Of a stretch of DNA of 23,549 nt, positions 1 through 8,886 are shown piece by piece. The position numbers and the translations under genes are program-made. The stretch's first letter is position 1; each line of letters begins with the position of its first letter. Origin of the DNA: Vitrella brassicaformis (Eukaryota; Sar; Vitrellaceae); the NCBI GenBank assembly GCA_001179505.1, contig CDMY01000276.1, positions 116,876-140,424 on the forward strand, read 5' to 3'. The notes under the pieces are model-generated. The model saw nothing but the letters and a program-made list of their open reading frames with translations, searched no databases and was not told the DNA's origin.

Positions 1-79
1 GGGGCTGACCTGTGTGGTGTGGTGTGATGTGATGTGTATTGATTGATTGCATGTGTGGTGTGGTGGGTGTGTCGTTCAG

Positions 80-265
80 CCGGTCCGCATTACGTGGTGG
101 TGTCCAACAGCAGCGCCGCCAAGAAGGACCAGAAGCCAAAACAGGTAGCTATGGCCATGCTGCGTCGTGAGAGAATGAACAAGCTCAGGTTTTGTGCTGT
201 TGGTCCACCCCCAGGTCAATTTCCAGACGTCCCTGACGGCTGACTTCCTCAGCCTGTTCGCTTAA
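80..265 (+). CDS. 3' end of an unidentified gene (last two exons)
   Basis: Two exons can be chained: 80-144 and 215-265, ending in TAA at 263-265. The upstream intron runs off the window start and is a GT-rich tract ending in TTCAG at 75-79. The second intron (145-214) is GTAGCT...CCCCAG. The first exon enters in phase 2 and the second joins in phase 0. The visible tail is about 38 residues: a hydrophobic beta-like stretch (HYVVVSNSS), a lysine-rich linker (KKDQKPKQ), then VNFQTSLTADFLSLFA at the C-terminus. I do not recognise the family and the fragment is too short to assign. The splice model rests only on consensus sites and an open frame. Confidence 0.5.
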
Positions 266-540
266 GTCAGTGACTGGCAGGCAGACACGTGGTGGTGTTC
301 TTGCTCGCTGGTTGTGCGGGTGTTGCTCTGTGGGCGAAGAACGAACACGTGTGCATTTCCCGTGTCGGTTGGGGTGAATGAATACGTCACGCGTGTGGTT
401 GATGGCTGTTTTACTTTCACACACACGTTGAGTTGATGTGTGGACATCTTGACAGGCAGACAAATGAAGGGTCGCTGGTCCCAGCCACACATCCACACTC
501 AGACAGATGCACATGCACATGGCGATGCATCAGGCAAAAC

Positions 541-572
541 CTGTCTGTCTGTATGTATGTATGTATGTATGT
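541..572. repeat. CTGT then ATGT tetranucleotide repeat
   Basis: Direct reading shows three CTGT units running into five ATGT units, in the spacer between converging genes. Confidence 0.9.
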
Positions 573-634
573 CAGTTTGTCTGGCAGTGAGTAGGCGAGT
601 CGGTCTGTACACTCAGAGGGACGCACACAGCAGT

Positions 635-656
635 CAGACAGACAGACAGACAGACA
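635..656. repeat. CAGA tetranucleotide run
   Basis: About five and a half uninterrupted CAGA units. It is the same motif that recurs in many introns and spacers of this window. Confidence 0.9.
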
Positions 657-868
657 AACATGCATACGCACGTCTACCCACACATTAATTCAACCGCCAC
701 GTGTCCCCCCTTCTCTGCACACCCATCCCTCCCTCGCTCTCTGACTCACCCAAGCACTGGCTAGCGCATCTACCACAGCACACGAGTGCCGGCACCTCTC
801 CGTCGTCTGAATGAATGTGCAGTAGCCCACGAGCGGATGACATGCAGTGGCGCGTCGGTCGTCCACAG

Positions 869-1553
869 TCACAGGTCGAAGAGGACGTACTGCCCGTTGT
901 TGCCCTGCCGTTTGCCGTACTCCTTCCACAGTATCGACACCTTGCGGTACACCCACTCCTGCACACACACACACACAGACGCACAAACACACACACGACC
1001 GCGCAGCTCAATATAGTATCGCCCATCAACCCCACCCCGCCCCATCCATCCATCCATCCAGGTATCCGCTCATGTGATCACTAACCTCCGTCATGGGCTG
1101 CTCTTCTGTTCCGACAAAGAACATGAGGAAGCCGTCAAGTTTCTCGTCGTCTGTCAGGCCGTTGGCTGGCTCGCTGACGCCCTGTGGCCCTCTCGTCGCG
1201 TGGTGCTCCACCAAAGTCTGCAAGATTCTGTCGGGGCCGAGAGAGCCTCCGTCGACACCGTGTTGTGTGGCCGCCAGCCGCTTGATGGCCCTAGCGGGGC
1301 TGAGGGCATGACGCCCGGTGCTCATCATCTGACGCAACAATAAGAGATCGTCAACCGACTGAATGAGTCGGATGTATCTCGCTGGACCATGCAGAGCTGT
1401 GGTGTCCGCAGCATCTCTCTGTCTGTCTGTCTGTAATCCATACGTACGTACCTGGGAATTGAGCGCGTCCGTCCTCACATCGCAAACGTCGCAGGTCAGG
1501 TTTGAGCACACTTCCATCAGGAGATGATAGTGCACGATCTCACACACATCCAT
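869..1553 (-). CDS. Unidentified 168-aa protein, three exons
   Basis: Proposed exons on the minus strand are 1553-1448, 1396-1086 and 958-869 (TGA 871-869). The join phases are 1 and 0. The intron 1397-1447 is GTACGT...CACAG and only 51 nt, the shortest in the window. Reading through it is also open in frame, so this junction is uncertain. The 959-1085 intron (GTTAGT...GTGCAG) is clear. The protein has a Cys-containing N-terminus (MDVCEIVHYHLLMEVC), a helical middle (SVDDLLLLRQMMSTG), then EKLDGFLMFFVGTEEQ. It ends in an aromatic, charged tail (YRKVSILWKEYGKRQG, then QYVLFDL). No family is recognised. The tail faintly resembles the ESCRT-II subunit VPS25 around its conserved NN..hTLYEL end, but the length and N-terminus do not support that, so I do not call it. 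It shares a 117-bp head-to-head promoter with the next gene. Confidence 0.6.
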
Positions 1554-1670
1554 GGGCTAGGGGTGTAGGGTTACACAAGCAGGGTTTTAAACCCTTAAGC
1601 CCATCCTGGAGGAGGCAAAACTACCGCCTCCCATGGCCTCTCCCACTCAATAAAACCCACACGCTCACCC
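1554..1670. promoter_or_regulatory. Head-to-head promoter spacer (117 bp) with telomere-like motifs
   Basis: This separates two divergent start codons. It contains GTGTAGGGTTA (1562-1572) and a near-palindrome AGGGTTTTAAACCCT at about 1581-1595. Both resemble plant-type telomere repeat (TTTAGGG) or telo-box sequences. No TATA box is obvious. The regulatory role is inferred from position and from similar motifs in other start-proximal spacers of the window. Confidence 0.4.
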
Positions 1671-4600
1671 ATGGCGAGCGAGATGAGGGAGGCGCAAGAA
1701 ATATCCTTACCGAACGATGTCTTGCACGAGATGGGCCGGCAGGTACGCACCAGAACGAAACATCATTGACCAAACAGCAGCATGCCCTCCTGTTTGCTCT
1801 CCCAGGTGGTTGCTGAGCAGCGGCTTGCAGATGGCCTCGACAGCCACTCTGAGTCACAGCAGCCCGAATGCGTCATCACAGGCTCAGAAGGACGAGGCAC
1901 ACCGCACTTCGCCGTCTTGGGAGGCGATTGTGGAGCACCAGCTGTGTTCTACGTGAAGCGACGGACAGTCTGCGGTCTGAGGGAGGCGTTCCAGGTCAGA
2001 TCATCACAGTGGAGATGGAGGGATGGATGCTGTTCGCAGAGATGCACGCGTGTTTGTGTGTGTCTGTGTGTGTTTGTGTGTTTGTGTGTGTGTGGTGTGC
2101 GGCAGCAAGCTCTTGCTGAGCGGGAGAAGCTACCCGAGTGGCAGCTGTGGCAGCAGCAAACACATGAGCAGCCAGGTACCCACACACCTGATCAACCCAA
2201 AGCCACGCATCCATGTGTCCGTCCATCTCTCCTGCAGACCCTGCTGCTGCTGCTGCTGCTGCATCACCAGACAACCATCACCTGCCGTCCCACGCCACGC
2301 TGCTCCGCTACGGCAGCGACCTGATTGACCTGCACTGCAGCTCTCTCACCGACCCCAGGGACAGCACCATTGTCAGCCTCCAGTTCGCACACCTTCCTAG
2401 CACCGACACGTATGGCTTCGTGGCCCACTCTACCAAGGACGCGGTCAGGGAGGTGTTTGACTGCGGGGCGCGGGGGAGGGGCAGTGTCAGCCGCATGCAT
2501 GACGCCTTCTTGCGGGCGCTGGCCTGGCGGGACGCCATGCTCAAACAACTAGGTGGGTGGGAGAGGGAGGGACACGGGGGGGACGGAGGGGTGGGAGGGT
2601 CGTGTGCTTATTCTTGGGCTGGGGTGCGTTGTGTCGTGTCAGTAGTCAAGAGTGAGCCCGCCGCCGAGCTGAGCCTACCACTGGGTGAGTGAGCCCACCG
2701 GCACAGACACAACCACACACGGATTGGGCTGTCTGCTGCCCTTACTTGTGCCCTGTCTGTGTGTCATGTGTAATGGATTGATTATTCAGGGGAGCCAACT
2801 GGCGTGTTTGGGGCGTGTGGGATGCCGAGGTGTCCGCCAGGTGTGGACGCGGCGGTCCACCAGCTGATTGTTGAGGAGGCCAACAGACTTATCGACTCGC
2901 ACCGGGCAAAGGAGGGCAAGATGGAAAACGGCGCCAGACTGCCAGGCAAGCGCCACCACGACCCACCCACCGACCCACCGACCGACCCACATTCCTACCA
3001 TTTCCCTCTGTCCCCTGCCTTCCTTCCTTGTCTGTCTGCAGGGTTTCACATAGGGTTCCGCGTGCGCTTGGACAAGAGGCACGCCACCAATCCGTACAGC
3101 TTCTGTGTCAAGGTCTGCCTCCCCATCGCCCCCGGCGCGTCGCAGAAAGCCGACAGAAGGCGACACTTCCCCTTCCCGGGCCGGCCTGACGTGGTGGCGC
3201 GGCTGCCACAGGTGCTCGCGGAGGCCATGGCGCTCAGGGACGCCTGGAGAGACGAGGCGGCCAGGAATGTCGGTAGGGCAACAAGCTTGGTGCACCCATG
3301 GGTACCTCTAGATATCGATGTGGAGTGGTGTGTGGTGTGTGGTGTGGTGTGGTGTGGTGTGGCGTGGTGTGTTCAGCTGCTGTAGGTTCGGCGATGGCTT
3401 TGTCGGTTGAGGCAGAGGAGGCCGGCAGCGTCTCCCACTCCCACTCCCACACGGAGGGCGCCGACCAATCCATGACCGTGACCGACATCAAAGGTCGGTC
3501 AATCCACCAACCCACACACACACAGAGATCAAGAGAGGAACAGAGTCAGATGAGACCCCGCGCCCAGGGAAACAAACACTTCACTCTCTCCCGCTCCCCT
3601 CCTGTCTATTTCTCCCCTCTCTCCCACCCAGCCGATGCAGGTGCGTCTGACGAGCACACCAGCCCCGTGTCGGCAACCACCCTGCCGCCTTGGATTGCCG
3701 CCCTCGACGCCAAGATCCGCCGCCGAGCGGACGACCTGATCCAGGCACAGCGCGCCAGGGAGGGGCTGCATCCCGGCGCACCCCTCTGCGTGACCTTCCA
3801 TGGCTACATGCGGTCCAGTGGCAAGGGGTCCTCGAAGCGGTACAAGGGGTCCTACCGCTTCGAGAGCCACGGCGGCGGTGTGCCCAAGAGGGTGGTGTAT
3901 GTGGGTGATTGCAGTGAGGACACCTACTTCGCCATGGACGGCGCCTTTGCACAGGCCGTCGCGCTCAGAGACTGCCCCAACAATGCGTTTCGGCCGAGTG
4001 GTAGGGGCTAGGGGAGGGGGCGAGAGGGGGTGGGGCTCAGGTCAGGGAAGGGGTGCTGATTTATTGCGCTTCGTGTTGCTCTCCTCAGCTGCAGACGCCA
4101 GCAGTAGTGGTGCGCCCGGACCGATCGCTACTGAGCAACCGACGGAAGGTGATAAGAGGCAACCACACAAATGCCGTTCGTTGTTTCCATGCGTATGTGT
4201 GTATGGTAGCAGTTGACGTGAGTCATCTGGCGAGGGATGCCTCCCACCTGATGGACTGTATCGCCTCCCGGCTGCCCCCCTCCATCCGCCTGTCCTTCTC
4301 CCCCCACGAGCTCTGCTGGCGCGTCATTTCCCTCACGCCCACGTGCCGCACCACCAAGGACTACTTCATTCCCGACAGAACACCCACGGCGCTCCGCCGC
4401 ACTCTGACCGTCGCCACCAACATGCTCACCAAGGCACTGGGCATCGATCTGCCCTTCCCCGGACGCATCACGGATGACCCCGAGCTGCTGCAGGATGGGC
4501 CCGATCTGCCCCTGGGACATCCCACCTACCAGTTCCAGCAGCAGCAGCAGCACCAGGAGGGGTTTGAACATGGTGGTGGTGGTGGTGGGTCGTCGGGTGT

Positions 4601-6009
4601 GGCGCTTTACGAGCAGTGGAGGGCGCTGCCTGGGATCCCGAGTGACAGTGCTCAGGGGGGCCGGGGGCAGCAGCAGCGGCCCGTGCGGCCCGTCCTCACC
4701 AAACGGCCCACTTCTCATGGCTGGAGCAAACGTATGGAAGCCAACCAGCAAAGCCAGCATGACGCATCCACTGCCTCTCTCTCTCCCTCTCCCTCTCTCA
4801 TCGTCTGCTCTCTGTCTGTCTGTTTGTCAGTGCCCGAGTCGCTGCGGGCGGCCGTGACCCAGCAGTCGCGTGAGACCATCGATCGCTACAAGCAGGAGCA
4901 GCAGGCCCTGGCCCCTGACAAGAAGAGCATACCCTCCCTCAGGATCGCCTTCAAACCAGACCGAGGCCACTTCCGCGCCAAGGGCCCTCACGACATGTCA
5001 GACCGGACCTTCCCCGTTGTAGCACCCTACGGCACCGATCAGGTGGACAAGGCCTTCAGCGAGGCCCTGCTGTATCGCTGGGGCGTCATAGTCCCTGAGG
5101 AGGCTTATGCAATTCCCACTTTAGAAGAGGGGGGCGGAGAGAGCGGCACCACCCACACCAACAAGAGGCCACACGAGGAGGGAGAGGCCGACCAGGGTAC
5201 GTATGCGTTGTGGGCGTGTCGGAGGGTGTTGGTGTGACGTTGTCGATATGTCTGTGTGTGTGGTTGCAGATGGTGCGCCTGATGGCGATGCTTGTGGGTC
5301 GTCCGAGCCTGCAAAGGCCAAGACGAAGAGGCGGAAAAGAGACAAGGGTGAGCCCCCCTGCTTCGTCGATTGCCCCTCTTTGATCCAATCTGTCTGCCTC
5401 TTTGTGTTGTGTGTTGTGTGTGTATTATGGATGTCACACAGAGGATGGCGACGGTGACGGTGATGAGGATGGTGTGTACCACAGCATGCCGGAGGCTGTG
5501 GGTGCGTCGGAGGGTTTCTCTGAGGCCTTCCAGGCCACGCACAACGACATAAAGGCCAAGGGCAAAGAGATGGTCGGGCTGTACCGGCAGCAGCTTCAGC
5601 TGGAGGATCCCAACGCACACGCACACATATTCTTCTCTGCCGGTCAGTCAGTCAGTTTGGTCGCACACACCCCCCACGCCCATCCATCCTTATCTCTGTG
5701 TGTGTGTCTGCGTGTCTATCGGCAGAGAACGTGCCCCGCCGTGGTGTCAAATATATCTACACGTGTTGGGTCAAGCCCGTGCGTCGCCAGAAGGTGACTG
5801 TGGGAACCCTCTCCACCGACACGCTGGCTGACCAAGCCAAGACGCAGGAGCTCTACGACAAGCTTGCGAGCAAGTTCCAGGAGGCCGTGGCCATCCGACA
5901 GCAGCAGCTGGCCCTCAAGCAGACCATCTATGGCAGCTCTGCAGGCAAGGGTCGGAATGCACTCAAGGCCGGGACCACGACAGAAGAGGAGAAAGAAGCC
6001 GATGAGTGA
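1671..6009 (+). CDS. Seven-module repeat protein, 1022 aa, possibly AP2-like, nuclear
   Basis: Fifteen exons chain cleanly: 1671-1742, 1806-1994, 2106-2175, 2238-2552, 2643-2684, 2790-2945, 3042-3272, 3377-3493, 3632-4000, 4089-4148, 4213-4731, 4831-5196, 5270-5347, 5442-5642 and 5726-6009 (TGA 6007-6009). The first two introns are phase 0 and the remaining twelve are all phase 1. The ATG at 1671 follows ACCC and precedes G. By eye the product holds about seven diverged copies (near residues 15-100, 128-215, 247-358, 416-516, 541-610, 714-790 and 880-985) of one unit: an N-terminal helix with A..LI/D, two or three beta-like strands with aromatics (VTFHGY, IAFKP, VKYIYTCWV), then a C-terminal helix such as AFAQAVALRD, AFLRALAWRD or KFQEAVAIRQ. 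Linkers are acidic, His-, Gln- or Gly-rich. A basic KTKRRKRDK near residue 855 looks like a nuclear localisation signal. The strands-then-helix layout resembles divergent ApiAP2 DNA-binding domains, but no canonical AP2 motif is present, so function is unassigned. Confidence 0.75.
2946..3041 (+). other. GC-AG intron (CCAG|GCAAGC...CTGCAG)
   Basis: The donor is GC rather than GT, with the extended consensus CAG|GCAAGC. The body is CCCA/CCGA repeats and a pyrimidine tract before CTGCAG. It preserves phase 1 on both sides. It is 96 nt long with no in-frame stop, so retention as 32 codons cannot be excluded. It falls between the N-terminal helix and the strands of module 3, a position also interrupted in module 7. 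Confidence 0.65.
3328..3376 (+). repeat. GGTGT pentamer-like intronic repeat
   Basis: An imperfect GTGTGGT/GGTGT array fills the 3' half of an intron of the seven-module gene and ends in the acceptor TTCAG. The same kind of GT-rich tract starts the window (1-79), also directly before an acceptor. Confidence 0.8.
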
Positions 6010-6266
6010 CTGAATGAATGGCGGGAGGGGAGGGCAGGAGGTGACTGCATGAGCTCACGACGGACGCTGTGCTGTGCGCTGCGTGGTCGGTTGCTTACAG
6101 GGAGAGGGAGGGGGTCGTCTATGGTATTGCAATCATTATGTGCATTCAGATCCATCCATCCATCCGTCGATGTGTGTCGCAGGCAGGGCAGGGCAGCGCA
6201 GATGGGGTGGGAGGGAGGGAGCGGCTCGGGTCTGTCTTGTGCTGCCTGCCCGAGACAGCGAGCGAT

Positions 6267-6312
6267 TGACTGACTGACTGACTGACCGACAGGCAGGCAG
6301 GCAGGCAGGCAG
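6267..6312. repeat. Adjacent TGAC and AGGC tetranucleotide arrays
   Basis: About five TGAC units are followed within a few bases by about five AGGC units, in the convergent spacer. Confidence 0.85.
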
Positions 6313-6360
6313 TCATGAATGCACCCATTTCTCAAACAAAGAGACTCGGCCCGCCCACAT

Positions 6361-6380
6361 GACAGACAGACAGACAGACA
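6361..6380. repeat. GACA tetranucleotide run
   Basis: Five perfect GACA units (CAGA register) in the convergent spacer. Confidence 0.9.
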
Positions 6381-6980
6381 CCAAATATGACGATTCAACA
6401 AACGTCTCACAGCGTTCGTTGCACATACCGATCGATCACTGTGCATTGCAATCCACACAGTCTCGCCTCAGCTAGTCAACTCGTCACTTTACGCGATGAA
6501 ACCGAGCCATCCTGAGGAGACAGACGTCTGAAGCAATCAGCCAGCCAGCCAGCCAGCCAACCACTTTCTGATTGTTGTGCATCCAATATGTGGCCCTCGA
6601 GGCCTCTGTGTCTCCAGGTTCTATAGGAAAGGTATTGAATGTCGGCGCATTTCTGGCGTGCCTCGTGGGTGGCAGGCAGGTGTGTCTCTCTCTCTCTCTG
6701 TCTCCATTTAGCGGAGCAAAATCATGTCTGTCCGCCTTCTACTCAGAACACCAGAACAACACCCACAAGCTGACGTCACATCAGCTGCCTAATGCGTCAG
6801 ACACACCCACCATGCCCCCAATCCAGTAAGCGACAAATATGCCATAATGCCCTCCAATTGTAAGGCCGCTTTGTGCCTCTTCAGCCAATGACACAAACAA
6901 CCACAACAGCAGCTGTCTGGCCACTATGCTTAATGTACAGCTCCCTCCCTCCCTGCCTGCCTCCTGTGTGGCCCGCTGGC

Positions 6981-8613
6981 TCAGCTCCCATGCGCTTTTG
7001 GCAGGAGTTCGTCGCCTGGGCAGGGACCCTCGGCCGCCAGGGTGATGTCGTCATCCAGATACTGGCACTGAGCCACCTTCAAAAAGCACTGATTGCTGTA
7101 CGTCACATTGTTGCTGCCGCACACCGGCTCCCAGACGGCTAGACATACTGTGGCACAGGCATCTGACACACTCAACCAGAGAGAGAGGGAGACATCGGCC
7201 GGGGCTCAGATCATGCCAGCCAGTGTGAGGCAGCAACGGTCATGCATGCCCACCGTCTTGCATAACGAGACACTCTGGATCCTCGGGTTCGTCGCACATG
7301 CGCTTTGTGCAGCTGTCCTCGTCGATCAGGCCGTCATCGGTGCACTCGCACTCACCGCATCCGTCGAACATTGACACGCAGCCTTTGGGGCATTCACGTG
7401 CCGTCGTATTGTCAAAGTCGTCCACTGCAGACACAGGTCACACATCGACAGACCAAGCATTTCTGGTGTTCGCTGTCATATACATCCCGGTGATAGCACA
7501 CCATATTCCAAACACTCCGGAGGCTCCAAGATCTCTGGTGGGCAGAATCTAAGAGTGCAGGCCGCGAGGTCGCTGTCGGGGTCGCAGTGGCAATAATTGC
7601 ACCCATCGAAAAACTGCCACACATCCAAATCCCTGCCTCACTTGTGTCCCCCCTGTGTGTGTGTGTGTGGATGTATGTGATGTGTTGGGCTTGCCTGAAG
7701 GCAGCCTGGCGGGCAGAAGGGGGTCGTCAGGTTTTCATCAGGCTCTGGGGTCGTCAGATTCTTTTCATCAGGCTCTTCGACTGCAGATACACACGCGCCA
7801 CACACCCACCACCAAAGCAACAAGTACACAACCACACGTCTGGGGCTCCCTTCAATTTCGGACACTTTCGCTAACCGAACCTGTACACCTGGGCGGCTTC
7901 TCAGTCCCCGGTGGGCAGAACCTCAGTGTGCATGCCTCCAGGCTGCCATCTTCGTCACACGTACAGCTGTTACACCCGTCGAACCACAACAGGCAGCCGG
8001 GTGGGCAGATGGGGGGCTGAAGGGTCACATTGAGAGGCTTCTCGTCCAACGCATCGCCGTCATCGGGCCCGATGAGGTCATCGTCTTTGCAAGGAGGGTC
8101 GTCCTTGCCACCGCCTCTCTTGGTGTCTGTCTTGTTGCTGTCCCGATGCCCGGCACCAGTGGCATTCCGGCAACACAGGGTGACTCGATCGTCGTTTGCC
8201 GGCGGTTCCTTGTTGAAATTGAACAGGGACTCGCTCCAGAAGCCAATCAGACGGGAGAGAGGTGCGAGGAAGGACACATCGTCGTCTCTCTCCTTGTCGC
8301 TGCTTCTTGCCTTTTTGACACCAGCTCCGACGGCCGAGAGAGTGTTCGCGTCCACACTGATGCATTCCGCAAGTGAGCACTCCTGTGTATCCTCCAAAGC
8401 CCCCGCAGCATCCTCCGTCGTGTTGAGGACGTTCAGGGCCTCTTGCAAGTCCTGACACCTCTGCACAGGCTTGCCGTTGTGGGTGAGGTGCAGCGCATTG
8501 ACTCGGACGCATGACGAGGCCTCCGCAGTCAAGGCGCTGCACGTGGAGAAGAAGAAGAGGCAAATTCCCAGTCTGCAGAGGACACACAACATCAACAAAG
8601 GCTGACGCGACAT
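6981..8613 (-). CDS. Secreted protein: three pacifastin-like modules plus Kazal domain
   Basis: Five minus-strand exons: 8613-7881, 7780-7695, 7613-7502, 7424-7254 and 7162-6981 (TGA 6983-6981), giving 427 aa. Residues 1-26 form a strong signal peptide (MSRQPLLMLCVLCRLG, then FFFSTCSA). A Cys-containing, N-glycosylation-rich region follows to about 200. Three eight-Cys modules (203-243, 267-307, 322-362) share C-x3-C-x6-C-x2-C-x-C-x8/10-C-x4-C-x7/9-C, with cores FDGCNSCTC, FDGCNYCHC and FDGCGECEC, and CTLRFC or CTKRMC. The C-N-x-C-x-C...C-T-x3-C core is that of pacifastin (I19) serine-protease inhibitors, with one extra Cys pair. Residues 370-415 match a Kazal domain: six Cys, PVCGSNNVTYSNQC and a terminal EGPC. 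The expected role is extracellular inhibition of serine proteases. Phase-1 introns separate the modules and a GC-AG intron splits module 2. An upstream in-frame ATG at 8700 would bury the signal peptide, so 8613 is preferred. Confidence 0.82.
7614..7694 (-). other. GC-AG intron inside pacifastin-like module 2
   Basis: The donor is TCAG|GCAAGC and the acceptor TGGCAG. Removing it gives CPPGCLQ joined to FFDGCNYC. This matches the intron-less module 1 (CPPGCLLWFDGCNSC) residue for residue in spacing, so the internal repeat confirms the GC donor. Confidence 0.85.
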
Positions 8614-8886
8614 TACGAAATGTGACGCACCTTGCGAGAAATGAGAGGCAGGTCCAGTTGGTATCCGTGCAGCTTTGCAGGCGTACCCGCGGCGAAACAA
8701 GCGCGTTCATCTTCTTCCACTTTCAACGGTCCCACACACTGTTCACGCTTAGCTCGCAATAATGGGCTAGGGTAGCCCCCAGTTAAGATCCGACCTGCCA
8801 ATGAGACCAGCCGCTGTTTCCGTGATGTGGATGGCGGGCAGTGCGAGTGATAACGTCCACCGTCAAAGAAATTGAGGCAGCTGAAG
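8614..8886. promoter_or_regulatory. Head-to-head promoter spacer (273 bp)
   Basis: This separates the start codons of the protease-inhibitor-like gene (minus) and BUD23 (plus). It contains a small perfect hairpin motif, GGGCTA-GGG-TAGCCC (8764-8778), which includes a TAGGG core. No TATA box is recognised. The role is inferred from position. Confidence 0.4.

Larger units (their letters stand above)
266..868. other. Tail-to-tail spacer with simple repeats, no gene seen
   Basis: This lies between two converging genes. It holds CTGT/ATGT repeats (541-572) and a CAGA run (635-656). The open frames here are low-complexity shadows of these repeats. Both 3' UTRs and poly(A) sites must lie here, but I see no clear signal. 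Confidence 0.6.
6010..6980. other. Long tail-to-tail spacer, repeat-rich, no gene seen
   Basis: This 971-bp region lies between two stop codons of converging genes. It contains TGAC units (6267-6286), AGGC units (6291-6312), a CAGA run (6361-6380), CAGC/CCAG units (6537-6560) and a CT tract near 6686-6703. The open frames in it are short and low-complexity. I found no convincing exon chain on either strand. Confidence 0.6.

Noticed and set aside
635-656. CRISPR-like array
   Set aside because: Uninterrupted tetranucleotide microsatellite without spacers, in a eukaryotic genome.
185-688. Several overlapping open frames on both strands
   Set aside because: They are translations of CAGA/CTGT and CACA repeats, with no splice chain or protein-like composition.
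869-1553. VPS25 (ESCRT-II) identity for the minus-strand 168-aa protein
   Set aside because: Only the last 20 or so residues resemble VPS25. The N-terminal PPxF region and overall winged-helix spacing are not visible.
4526-4560. Trinucleotide CAG run as a separate repeat element
   Set aside because: It is coding, giving a poly-Gln stretch in the seven-module protein, and short.
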